A DNA stretch of 6,434 nt from Opitutia bacterium. Lineage in GTDB: Bacteria; Verrucomicrobiota; Verrucomicrobiia; Opitutales; Seribacteraceae. Both the position numbers and the translations under genes were made by a program. The stretch covers positions 1-6,434 of the forward strand of contig JABHOU010000280.1 of NCBI GenBank assembly GCA_018695085.1, in the 5' to 3' direction. Under the pieces are notes generated by a model that was not told where the DNA came from, ran no database searches, and saw only the letters and a program-made list of their open reading frames with translations. Below are positions 1-6,434 of this stretch, one piece after another (positions within the stretch are counted from its first letter, which is position 1; every line of letters begins with the position of its first letter).

Positions 1-945
1 AAGCTTTTCGGCCTCTATCTTATCAGCGGCAATTTGGGTTTTCAAGGAATCGAGGGAATCAAACTTGCATTCGGGGCGGAGAAAGCGAAGCAGTTCCACG
101 GAAAGTTCGTCACCGGGCTTGTAAGATGAAAAGTCCTCTTCCCCGAGGAGGTGAACTTCCAAGAGCGGCGGAACATCCCCTGCTTCGATCGTCGGACGAA
201 CACCATAGTTGGCCACAGCGTGTTTAGGCTTAGAAAGATTCGGGCAGATGATCTTGACAAAATAGACGCCGTAAGCAGGACGAGCCTCAGACGCAAAAGG
301 TATATTGAGAGTGGGGAACCCCATTTCACTACCCAAGCCTCGACCTTCGACAACCGTGCCACAGGTACGATATGAATAGCCAAGCATATGGTTGACCTCC
401 TCGATCTCGCCAGCAGCCAAGGCTTTACGGATACGAGAACTGCTAATGGGTTCTTCGCCATCAAGAATTCCATCGGCGACGTAAACCTTCAACCCATAAT
501 GTTCGCCATTCTTTCGCAAATAATCGGCTTCGCCCATTCGATCCTTACCAAAATTGAAATTCTCTCCCACGCAAACACAGTGAAGGGAAGTCACGTTGTC
601 CTTCAAATAAGCGATGAAGTCTTCGTAAGGAACATCGGCAAAGGACTCGTCAAAGGTCCTGAGAACCACGGAAGAAGCTCCCGCATCTAGCAAAGACTTG
701 GTCTTCGTCTCGGCATCCATAAGCAGTGGAGGCTCTTTCCCAGGTCTTAGAAACTTGGCGGGGTGCTCGGGGAAAGTGAGAACTGCTGCAAGTCCATTCA
801 CTGAGCGCGCTTCATTCACGGCGAGTTCAAGCACCGCTCGATGCCCACGATGAACCCCATCGAACATGCCGATGGCTAAGCAAATCGGTTTCGTTTCCCG
901 TCCTCCAAGCTCGGCAAGGGAACCGTCAACTGAGGGAGGGTTCAC
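1..945 (-). CDS. ribF: Bifunctional riboflavin kinase / FAD synthetase RibF (3' end cut by window)
   Basis: This cytosolic enzyme phosphorylates riboflavin to FMN and then adenylylates FMN to FAD. I translated the minus strand and read 315 residues, open to the window edge. The N-terminal FMN adenylyltransferase domain (about residues 20-180) shows GMFDGVHRGH at 26-35, VGENFNFGKDRMG at 126-138 and ISSSRIR at 167-173. The C-terminal riboflavin kinase domain shows GRGLGSEMGFPTLN at 201-214 (the PTxN motif), NYGVRPT at 246-252 and LLEVH at 261-265 with the likely catalytic Glu263. RibF proteins are usually about 305-315 residues, so only a few residues should be missing. The start is GTG at 945. 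It is the only start codon between an in-frame stop at 967-969 and the first conserved motif. It overlaps the truB stop as GTGA and has no clear Shine-Dalgarno sequence, so translational coupling to truB is likely. Identification is firm. Confidence 0.96.
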   Translation of the reverse strand, partial: MNPPSVDGSLAELGGRETKPICLAIGMFDGVHRGHRAVLELAVNEARSVNGLAAVLTFPEHPAKFLRPGKEPPLLMDAETKTKSLLDAGASSVVLRTFDESFADVPYEDFIAYLKDNVTSLHCVCVGENFNFGKDRMGEADYLRKNGEHYGLKVYVADGILDGEEPISSSRIRKALAAGEIEEVNHMLGYSYRTCGTVVEGRGLGSEMGFPTLNIPFASEARPAYGVYFVKIICPNLSKPKHAVANYGVRPTIEAGDVPPLLEVHLLGEEDFSSYKPGDELSVELLRFLRPECKFDSLDSLKTQIAADKIEAEKL

Positions 946-1670
946 AGGACGTGAGAAGGAATCGCCTTATGGACAGGAATAAGCATATCTCCAAATTCAG
1001 AGAGGGGGGTTTCTTCAATGGCCTCAAGAGTTTTGCCCTCCTTGAGATCGAACTGGTCGATAAGTGTGCGTCGAAGAGACGTCAGATGAGCGCCGCACCC
1101 AAGTTTTTGCCCTAAGTCATGAGCGACCGTGCGCACATAGGTTCCTTTGCTGCTCGACATTCTGAAATCAACCTCGGGCGACTCAAATCGAAGAAGTTCA
1201 AATTTATTAATTCGAATAAAACGTGGTTCGCGTTCCACCGTCTTGCCTTTTCGAGCCATCTTGTAAAGAGGCACACCATCGATTTTCTTAGCAGAGAACA
1301 TGGGCGGGAGCTGGTATTGATCACCAAGAAACGTCTCCATCTCCTTAAGGACACTTTCGCTATTAAGACCTTCAGGCAGGGGAGTTTCCGCCACCACTTG
1401 ACCATCGGCATCCTGACTGTCGGTCTCAACCCCGAACTTGATGGTTCCCTCATAAGTCTTGTCTAGGCTGATGAGGTATTGCGAGGTCTTGGTCGCCTTG
1501 CCGACAAGCATGATCAACAAACCGGTAGCCATAGGGTCAAGCGTGCCGGCGTGACCGATACGTTTCATATTAATCTTCCGCCTAAGACGATTAACAACGT
1601 CATGCGAGGTTATCCCCTGAGGTTTATCGACAAGTAGTATGCCCTCGAAATCGCCGCTTCTTTGATTCAT
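942..1670 (-). CDS. truB: tRNA pseudouridine(55) synthase TruB
   Basis: This enzyme isomerises U55 to pseudouridine in the T-loop of most tRNAs. The 242-residue protein carries the family signatures in order: LLVDKPQGITSHDVV at 12-26, then GHAGTLDPMATGLL at 39-52, in which Asp45 is the catalytic aspartate, then KTYEG at 71-75. These are followed by the SAKKIDGVPLYKMARKG segment (about 126-142) and the KGTYVRTVAHDLG segment (about 174-186). At 242 residues it is shorter than the E. coli protein (about 314) and ends soon after the catalytic core, so a full PUA-type C-terminal domain is not evident. Compact TruB forms of this size are common outside the Proteobacteria. Its ATG overlaps the nrnA stop as TGATG, with a good GGAGGG ribosome site eight bases upstream. 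Its stop overlaps the ribF GTG. Confidence 0.97.
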   Translation of the reverse strand: MNQRSGDFEGILLVDKPQGITSHDVVNRLRRKINMKRIGHAGTLDPMATGLLIMLVGKATKTSQYLISLDKTYEGTIKFGVETDSQDADGQVVAETPLPEGLNSESVLKEMETFLGDQYQLPPMFSAKKIDGVPLYKMARKGKTVEREPRFIRINKFELLRFESPEVDFRMSSSKGTYVRTVAHDLGQKLGCGAHLTSLRRTLIDQFDLKEGKTLEAIEETPLSEFGDMLIPVHKAIPSHVL

Positions 1671-2677
1671 CAGGAAAGCCCTCCGGTATCGACCTGCCTC
1701 AGGTGTTCACCAATGGCAGTTACAAATTCAGGATAAAAATCCTCCAGTTTTCGTTCCACGTTGAACCCAGCCGCGCAAGCATGACCTCCGCCAGAAAACT
1801 GTTTGGCCAGGAGGTCTACACGGTAACGATGCTCCTTCGCCCTTAGACTTCCTTTCAACTGACCGTTACGTTCCTCGAGAAGGCTTCCGATTTCGACGCC
1901 ATCGAGGGAACGGGAATAATCGACAAAATTTTCTGCGTCTTCGGGCGTGGTACCGGTTTCCTCATAAAAGTCATCGGTGATCGAACCAATGCAGGAACGA
2001 TTCCCATGCTCCATTCGAAAACTAGCAAGAAAACGCTGCAGCAACTGAATGCGACCCGGTTTCTCTTTTTCGTAAAGCTCATGGGCAGTCCGAGATGGAC
2101 TGGCCCCAAGTTCGCACAACCTCTTGCATATGTCGAACACACTGGCAGTGGTTCCGGAATAACAAAACTGTCCGGTATCTGTGGCGATACCTAGGTAAAG
2201 CGCTTCAGCCGCCACGGAATCCACTGCCAATCCGTTATCGAAGAAAAGGCCCGCAAGGATTTCTCCGGTTGCACAAGCCTCGGGCAAAATAATATTCTCT
2301 TCCGCGTAGAGAGTATTGGAAACATGATGGTCGATATTCAGACGGACATTGGGAAATCGATCACGAACGGAGCCCCCTACCCTAGCATGGTCAGCGCAAT
2401 CTACCGAGACGGCGAGAAATTCGCCCGCAGGCAAATCGGCAGCTAGGAAGAACGGCGTATCTCCGACAAAAGCCTTCAGGGTTCTCGGAACAGGATCGAT
2501 GTTCACGGCTAATGCTTCAATACCTGTAGCGTTTAATACCCTTGTCAGGGCGACTTGAGAACCAATGCAATCACCATCGGGTCTGCGGTGTCCCAAAACA
2601 GCAACACGATGTCCCCGCAAAAGTTCGATATTGCGGGTAAATGTAGTGGATTCATCCGGGAAATAGGATTTTGTCAT
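1670..2677 (-). CDS. nrnA: DHH/DHHA1 phosphoesterase, NrnA-type oligoribonuclease / pAp phosphatase
   Basis: This is a manganese-dependent cytosolic phosphoesterase. In the NrnA family it degrades RNAs of a few nucleotides to mononucleotides and dephosphorylates 3'-phosphoadenosine 5'-phosphate; that role is inferred here from the family. The 335-residue protein has a complete DHH domain: GHRRPDGDCIGS at 29-40 (metal ligands His30, Asp34 and Asp36), VDCAD at 92-96, IDHHVSN at 115-121, and TDTGQF at 166-171. The DHHA1 domain ends with GGGHACAAGF at 296-305, which binds substrate. Length fits the family (about 310-340). The ATG at 2677 follows a 106-base gap that holds an inverted repeat, and there is no obvious Shine-Dalgarno sequence at normal spacing. 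Its stop overlaps the truB ATG by one base, and the nrnA-truB-ribF order is a familiar arrangement in bacterial translation operons. Nuclease versus pAp preference cannot be told from sequence. Confidence 0.93.
   Translation of the reverse strand: MTKSYFPDESTTFTRNIELLRGHRVAVLGHRRPDGDCIGSQVALTRVLNATGIEALAVNIDPVPRTLKAFVGDTPFFLAADLPAGEFLAVSVDCADHARVGGSVRDRFPNVRLNIDHHVSNTLYAEENIILPEACATGEILAGLFFDNGLAVDSVAAEALYLGIATDTGQFCYSGTTASVFDICKRLCELGASPSRTAHELYEKEKPGRIQLLQRFLASFRMEHGNRSCIGSITDDFYEETGTTPEDAENFVDYSRSLDGVEIGSLLEERNGQLKGSLRAKEHRYRVDLLAKQFSGGGHACAAGFNVERKLEDFYPEFVTAIGEHLRQVDTGGLS
1679..1684 (-). promoter_or_regulatory. Ribosome binding site of truB
   Basis: The minus strand reads GGAGGG here, eight bases before the truB ATG, inside the last codons of nrnA. 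It is the only strong Shine-Dalgarno sequence I found at the start sites in this window, and it supports the ATG at 1670 as the truB start. Confidence 0.8.
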
Positions 2678-2685
2678 AACTGAAG

Positions 2686-2718
2686 TTTGGAAAGCTGAGA
2701 ATTCCTTGCTTTTCCAAA
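2686..2718. repeat. Imperfect inverted repeat upstream of nrnA
   Basis: On the plus strand, TTTGGAAAGC at 2686-2695 is mirrored by GCTTTTCCAAA at 2708-2718, with one extra base in the second arm. The 12-base spacer is centred on the palindrome GAATTC (2699-2704), so the whole element is nearly symmetrical. It ends eight bases before the nrnA ATG. No T-run follows it on the minus strand, so it does not look like an intrinsic terminator. It could be an operator or a 5' untranslated hairpin; in the minus-strand transcript the loop contains AAGGAA, the only purine-rich ribosome-site-like stretch nearby. The function is inference; the symmetry is plain in the sequence. Confidence 0.55.
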
Positions 2719-2766
2719 GCTTGCCATTACTAACAAAAAGACTGCCCAGTGGAAAGAGGGAAAGGT

Positions 2767-2795
2767 AAAAACGGAGAGCTAGGTCAAGTTTCCGT
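2767..2795 (-). terminator. Weak candidate terminator after the MFS-acyltransferase gene
   Basis: The minus strand shows ACGGA at 2795-2791 pairing with TCCGT at 2775-2771, followed directly by TTTT. The stem is only five base pairs with a 15-base loop, and its left arm overlaps the last codons of the gene. It lies at the right place for the end of the lipid gene pair, but the stem is too short to be convincing. Confidence 0.22.
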
Positions 2796-3521
2796 CAACC
2801 AGAGAAATCCTTCCATATCGAAACGAGCCTTAAGATTGGCTGATGTCCATTCTCCCGAGACACAGGCTACTTGAAGATCGCCTTCCTCACCCACCGGCAA
2901 TTCCTCGCCCGAACCATCGGACACCACCCGTGCCTCCACTCCGGGCAGAATTCGGCCAACCGACCCCTCGGCAGCACCTTTTTGATCATCAGGATTAATA
3001 TCCTCGGGAGGGTCGGGAAGATTCATCGCCACCACACCTAAACCGGATATCGCAAGACCAGTGAAAGTTTTGGCGGGAAATGAGTTCAAGTCTCCGGCAT
3101 TACCGAGGGTGAGTGTTCCATCTCCCTCATCCTTGACGGACAAATCTCCCAGCAGGGGGGCCCACAAGAACCAAGTTTGATCCCAAGCCGAATCGAAAGA
3201 CCCTTCCATTTGAATTCGGAAAGCAGGCTCATGGCAGAGATTGGTCTCCATGATACGCATGACGCTAGCGATCAATTCGGGGGTCGGCCAAGAGATTCCT
3301 GCAGTCTGAATTTCCTCATCACGGAGAGAGCAACCAGCCAAGTGGAGACAAGTATCGGAAATAGAATCGACACCTTCCACTTCTTCGACCTTCACTTCGG
3401 AACCGGTCAGATTCTTGGCTTTCGCGTAAAACTCTTCTCGGGTCCAAATTTTCCCGCCGCCCTCAACCAAGAATGGGGCTGAGCGATCTCGCAATAAGGA
3501 AGCCTTTATCGTCGAACTCAA
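2784..3521 (-). other. Degenerate, truncated AMP-binding (ANL) domain within the fusion protein
   Basis: This is a domain annotation, not a separate gene. The C-terminal 245 residues or so (about 612-856) can be aligned by eye with acyl-CoA/acyl-ACP synthetases. They have a SAPFLVEGGGKIWTREEF-type opening, a VVAMNLPDP segment at 775-783, GSVGRILPGVEARVV at 797-811 and GEELPVGEEGDL at 816-827. The protein then ends at GFLWLTET, where active enzymes read GWxxTGD. The Ser/Thr/Gly-rich phosphate loop should fall just after DTCLHLAG (667-674) but is unrecognisable, and the YGxTE motif is replaced by GLAISG. The C-terminal subdomain with the catalytic lysine is absent. A whole ANL domain has about 500 residues, so half is missing. 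The reading frame is intact, so this looks like a retained pseudoenzyme or structural remnant rather than a recent frameshift. Confidence 0.7.
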
Positions 3522-5354
3522 AGGTCGCTCCAAGTCCTTCCTTTCAGAGAACGCTTCTCGAGCCAAGCGAAACATCGAACGGCGGACACGATCGACAGTG
3601 GCTTCCTTCGCGGGAATGGGTTCGCCAATGTGAAAACGAACGGGATAAGGAATCCGTCGAGGCCATTTCCGCAGGAACTTCCCATCGGAAAAGCTAAAGA
3701 TGGATCCCCACACACCGTCTAAATATGCCGGAACAACGGGTGCTTGCCCCTTGCGAGCGATCAACTCGAAACCCTTCTTAAAACCGAGCAACGGCCCGAC
3801 CCGAGAAATCCCACCCTCGGGAAAAATACAAATTGCATCGCCAGAACGTAATTTCTCCGAAGATTTCACGATGGCTTCCTTGGCCCGACTCGGAGAAACG
3901 GGAATGGCGGAAGTAAGACGAAACACAAAACGAACCAACCAGCTTTCAGCAAGACCGGAGAAGGCGATGAACTGAAGATAACGCGGCAGACTCACTCCAA
4001 TCATCACCGGATCGGCGTAAGACACGTGATTGCAAAGAATCAACGCTCCCCCTTTTTTCGGAAGGTTCTCCACCCCCTTGACGCTCAATCGGTAAAAAAT
4101 TCGGGTTAGAGCTCTTGTCGCTATTCTAAAAATTTCCTCGGGCAACAAATACCATACGAAACCGGCAATCAAGACTGCGGGAACAGTCATAACCCAAAGC
4201 TCCTCGACCGGATTTAATTTCAGGTCATTCGACAGCCAAGCATGAACTCCAATAAATGCAATACTCAGCAAATTCGTGAGAAGATTTGACGCGGCAACGA
4301 CACGGCCTCGCCTCTCTTCACCCGCCCGATCCTGAAGAAAGGCATTGAGGGGAACGAAAAAGAATGCCCCGCCGACACCGAGTAGAACGCAACACACGTT
4401 AAAGCTAGTGCTCATCGGATCCGAAAGGGTCAGGCAAATCAATGCCACCGGAATCCCCAATGCTCCAAGCGGAACGATCCCGAGTTCTACTCTCCCCCTA
4501 CCCACGTAGGCGGAAATCATACTACCAAGCATAATGCCAACTCCCAATAACCCGAACCAAAACCCAAAACGTTCGGGATCCCCGACAATGGCAGCCCACT
4601 TAACCAAGACAAAAAAGAAGAAACCGCCAAAAGCCCAGAACCAAGCGTCTCCAAGTGCTGCCAAAAACAAAGGGCGAGACGAACGAAGTTCACGCAACGC
4701 TCCGAAATGGCTCCATAGGATAGGGATTTCGAATGGTTTGGCGCTTTTAGGCTCGGTGTAAGGCGTCGGTCTGAAGATTAGCCAAGAGAAGAAAGCCAAT
4801 CCCGCCACCGCAAAGACCACCAATTGCCCGGCATCCCAAGGAGTCCCCTCCTCGCTGAGAGAACCGAAGGCCAAAGCTCCGACGTAAATCCCACCTAGGA
4901 TTCCCACCATCGTGAGCATTTCCATCCAACCGACAGCCATACCGAGTTTCTCCGAACCTACCAATTCCTTGAGGATGCCTTTTTTTCCCGGAGACAACAT
5001 TGCGGACTGAGTGGCCAGCAAAAAGAAACCAAGTACTGCCAAGTTCAACGACTCCAGACCTATGCCAACGCCGATCACGAGCAACCCCATCACTTGAGCA
5101 AGAAGCGCCAGACTGACCACCGACCTCTTCGAATAACGATCCGACAACCACCCGGCCAAAGGGCCAAAAAGCACGAACGGGACGATCAGCATCAAGCCTA
5201 GTTGTTGATTCACCCGATCCTTTTCGACTTCGCCGAACAATGCTCCCGCCATCAGGAGCAGCATCGACTTCACTGCATTGTCGTTGAAAGCTCCGATTGT
5301 CTGGGCAATCAACAGCCAAACTGCATCCCGCAAACGGTTGCCTGTTTTATTCAC
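2784..5354 (-). CDS. LplT-like MFS transporter fused to PlsC acyltransferase, with degenerate AMP-binding C-terminus
   Basis: This inner-membrane fusion protein of 856 residues probably flips lysophospholipids and acylates them. Residues 1 to about 405 form an MFS domain with about 12 hydrophobic segments, an AFNDNAVK motif at 22-29 as in LplT proteins, and the loop motif GWLSDRYSKR at 68-77. Residues about 415-598 form a PlsC domain with NHVSYAD (His443 and Asp448 of HX4D), FPEG at 511-514 and VVPAYLDG at 540-547. Residues about 612-856 resemble a shrunken AMP-binding domain and are listed separately. The architecture matches Aas-type acyl-ACP synthetase/acyltransferase fusions, but with a decayed synthetase. 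I chose GTG at 5354 because it overlaps the upstream stop as GTGA and gives a normal MFS N-terminus. A TTG at 5390 would add 12 residues and overlap the upstream gene by 40 bases. Neither start has a good ribosome site. Domain calls are firm; the substrate is inferred. Confidence 0.88.
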   Translation of the reverse strand: MNKTGNRLRDAVWLLIAQTIGAFNDNAVKSMLLLMAGALFGEVEKDRVNQQLGLMLIVPFVLFGPLAGWLSDRYSKRSVVSLALLAQVMGLLVIGVGIGLESLNLAVLGFFLLATQSAMLSPGKKGILKELVGSEKLGMAVGWMEMLTMVGILGGIYVGALAFGSLSEEGTPWDAGQLVVFAVAGLAFFSWLIFRPTPYTEPKSAKPFEIPILWSHFGALRELRSSRPLFLAALGDAWFWAFGGFFFFVLVKWAAIVGDPERFGFWFGLLGVGIMLGSMISAYVGRGRVELGIVPLGALGIPVALICLTLSDPMSTSFNVCCVLLGVGGAFFFVPLNAFLQDRAGEERRGRVVAASNLLTNLLSIAFIGVHAWLSNDLKLNPVEELWVMTVPAVLIAGFVWYLLPEEIFRIATRALTRIFYRLSVKGVENLPKKGGALILCNHVSYADPVMIGVSLPRYLQFIAFSGLAESWLVRFVFRLTSAIPVSPSRAKEAIVKSSEKLRSGDAICIFPEGGISRVGPLLGFKKGFELIARKGQAPVVPAYLDGVWGSIFSFSDGKFLRKWPRRIPYPVRFHIGEPIPAKEATVDRVRRSMFRLAREAFSERKDLERPLSSTIKASLLRDRSAPFLVEGGGKIWTREEFYAKAKNLTGSEVKVEEVEGVDSISDTCLHLAGCSLRDEEIQTAGISWPTPELIASVMRIMETNLCHEPAFRIQMEGSFDSAWDQTWFLWAPLLGDLSVKDEGDGTLTLGNAGDLNSFPAKTFTGLAISGLGVVAMNLPDPPEDINPDDQKGAAEGSVGRILPGVEARVVSDGSGEELPVGEEGDLQVACVSGEWTSANLKARFDMEGFLWLTET

Positions 5355-6434
5355 GACAAAAGTGATTGGAAAGATTCGCCACCGATGCAATCGTTATCGG
5401 CGTTGATGAGATCGAGCCCGTCTTGAACGGCTATTTCGAACCTTCTGGAGAGTTCAGCGACTTGGACGCGGCCTTTGCCGTTAGCAGATTCAGCAGCAAG
5501 ATCAATGGGTTCGCCAAAACGGACCAGAGCCCTACGACCTGCGTAAGGTGGAAGAATGGCAGAGCGAAGATCCTCAAGTACTTTCTGTATCGTTTCACCC
5601 ATACGGTCGAGGGTCGGATTTTCCTCAAGGTAGGTACCCGGATAGCTAAGCAGGCGAAAGGCCAGCATAGCCTCGGCTGCCAAGGTTCGAGCCTTGAAGT
5701 CGGCCAAGGTCGGCTTGTCCGCAATCCTCAGGGCGTGAATCCTGCGACGGATTTTTCGGATGCGATCGACCAAGTCTTCCCCTTCCTTAGCGGACAACTC
5801 GAGTTCCGATTCAAGCTTTTCCATCAACTTGGCAGCAATGTTTCTAAGCTCACTGGCCAAGTCGTCTCCGACGTCACCCTCCAAAGGCTTGGCCAATCCG
5901 CTCATCACCTTTTTCAGTGCGAACCAACCGAGACGCTTGACCTCGGAAACGTGATCGGACGACTCGTCGTAATCTTCGTCCACCTCGGAAGCCAATCGAC
6001 GAAACAGATCCACAACCCCACCCGCAGCATTGGAAAAGTGAGTAACCTTCAAGCTTACGGGAATAGCAAAAACGGGGTGATCGTCTCCCAAGTCCTTCTG
6101 CGCCTTCACGCCAATGAAGGCGGGACCGTCAAGGAAGGGAGTCACCTGGTCGTTGGTTAGGTAGACGTTTCCCTCAGGAAAAATGATTAACCCTCGCTCT
6201 CCTTCCTTCAAGATGCTTAGGGCTGCTTTCATGGATTTGCGATCGCTGCCCTCTCGGTCCACCGAGAAGCATCCCGTTCTCTGCATGCACCAGGCGTTCA
6301 GTTTGCTCTGAAGGAAAATGTCATAGGCCGCCATGAAAGAAATGGGCACACCAAGCTGCCGGAAAACCTCAATCATGATTGGGGGATCACTGTGCGTCGG
6401 ATGATTGGGAAGAAAAAGTAGACGATTGCCCGCA
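5351..6434 (-). CDS. PlsC-family glycerophospholipid acyltransferase with helical insertion (5' end cut by window)
   Basis: This is a membrane-associated acyltransferase of the 1-acyl-sn-glycerol-3-phosphate type. The frame stays open to the window edge, giving 360 visible residues. The in-frame ATG at 6376 is not the start: the codons before it (6377-6433) encode LPNHPTHSDPP, which holds the catalytic HX4D motif (His at 6401-6403, Asp at 6386-6388). Further motifs are CFSVDREGS (visible residues 55-63), IFPEGN (84-89) and FAIPVSLKVTHF (122-133), with a late RFGEPIDL (305-312). Between the last two lie about 170 residues that are charged and helical, including a likely coiled coil around visible residues 190-235. 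Classical PlsC proteins total only about 240 residues, so this is a real extension. The stop overlaps the next gene's GTG, making an operon with the MFS-acyltransferase fusion. The acyl acceptor is unknown; it need not be lysophosphatidate. Confidence 0.88.
   Translation of the reverse strand, partial: AGNRLLFLPNHPTHSDPPIMIEVFRQLGVPISFMAAYDIFLQSKLNAWCMQRTGCFSVDREGSDRKSMKAALSILKEGERGLIIFPEGNVYLTNDQVTPFLDGPAFIGVKAQKDLGDDHPVFAIPVSLKVTHFSNAAGGVVDLFRRLASEVDEDYDESSDHVSEVKRLGWFALKKVMSGLAKPLEGDVGDDLASELRNIAAKLMEKLESELELSAKEGEDLVDRIRKIRRRIHALRIADKPTLADFKARTLAAEAMLAFRLLSYPGTYLEENPTLDRMGETIQKVLEDLRSAILPPYAGRRALVRFGEPIDLAAESANGKGRVQVAELSRRFEIAVQDGLDLINADNDCIGGESFQSLLS

Noticed and set aside
1..6. HindIII site at the very start of the window, suggesting a clone boundary
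   Set aside because: AAGCTT also occurs at 2717, 5813 and 6051, and ribF stays in frame through the first site, so it says nothing firm.
42..473. A 143-codon minus-strand frame starting at an ATG
   Set aside because: It is out of frame with ribF, whose frame across the same bases contains the riboflavin kinase motifs.
2721..2760. Possible -10 box (TAGTAAT on the minus strand) upstream of nrnA
   Set aside because: No acceptable -35 box lies at proper spacing, so I did not call a promoter.
3155..3163. Run of six G followed by CCC inside the degenerate AMP-binding domain, a possible slippage site or sequencing error
   Set aside because: The frame is open on both sides and ANL-like landmarks lie downstream in the same frame, so no frameshift is needed.
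4747..5319. A 190-codon minus-strand frame inside the MFS region
   Set aside because: It is Gly/Arg-rich without any motif and lies in another frame of a gene whose own frame encodes good membrane helices.
5366..6160. A long open frame (264 codons) on the plus strand opposite the first acyltransferase
   Set aside because: It is antisense to a gene with clear PlsC motifs, shows no recognisable domain, and is explained by codon bias of the real gene.
1..6434. Search for a CRISPR array, tRNA, insertion sequence or defence system
   Set aside because: No spaced repeats, tRNA-like cloverleaf, transposase motif or defence domain was seen; the window is almost fully occupied by housekeeping and lipid genes.

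Overview
The window is a gene-dense bacterial chromosomal segment in which every supported gene is on the minus strand. Transcription therefore runs from position 6434 towards position 1. There are five coding regions, and both outermost genes are cut by the window edges. Base composition is roughly balanced and there is no sign of mobile DNA. I see no tRNA, rRNA or CRISPR array. The organism cannot be fixed from sequence alone. Short TruB, the nrnA-truB-ribF order and an MFS-acyltransferase fusion protein would fit a Gram-negative of the Verrucomicrobiota/PVC type or a related phylum, but this is a low-confidence inference.

Right part (2784-6434, read leftward): a membrane-lipid pair. The first gene is a PlsC-type glycerophospholipid acyltransferase whose true N-terminus lies beyond 6434. 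Its HX4D motif is encoded upstream of the first in-window ATG. It carries a large helical insertion before its C-terminal RFGEP segment. The second gene begins at a GTG that overlaps the first gene's stop (GTGA). It encodes a fusion of an LplT-like MFS transporter, a PlsC acyltransferase and a shrunken remnant of an AMP-binding (acyl-ACP synthetase) domain. That remnant has lost its recognisable catalytic motifs and stops where the ANL C-terminal subdomain should begin. The pair probably moves and re-acylates lysophospholipids or builds phosphatidic acid at the inner membrane.

A 106-base gap (2678-2783) holds a weak terminator-like hairpin and a clear imperfect inverted repeat just upstream of the next gene.

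Left part (1-2677, read leftward): a tight operon nrnA-truB-ribF, joined by a TGATG junction and a GTGA junction. NrnA degrades very short RNAs and pAp, TruB makes pseudouridine 55 in tRNA, and RibF makes FMN and FAD. ribF runs to the window edge and appears to lack only a few C-terminal residues.

I found no evidence of a wholly new system. The points most worth a second look are the decayed AMP-binding domain in the fusion protein, the helical insertion in the first acyltransferase, and the inverted repeat in front of nrnA.
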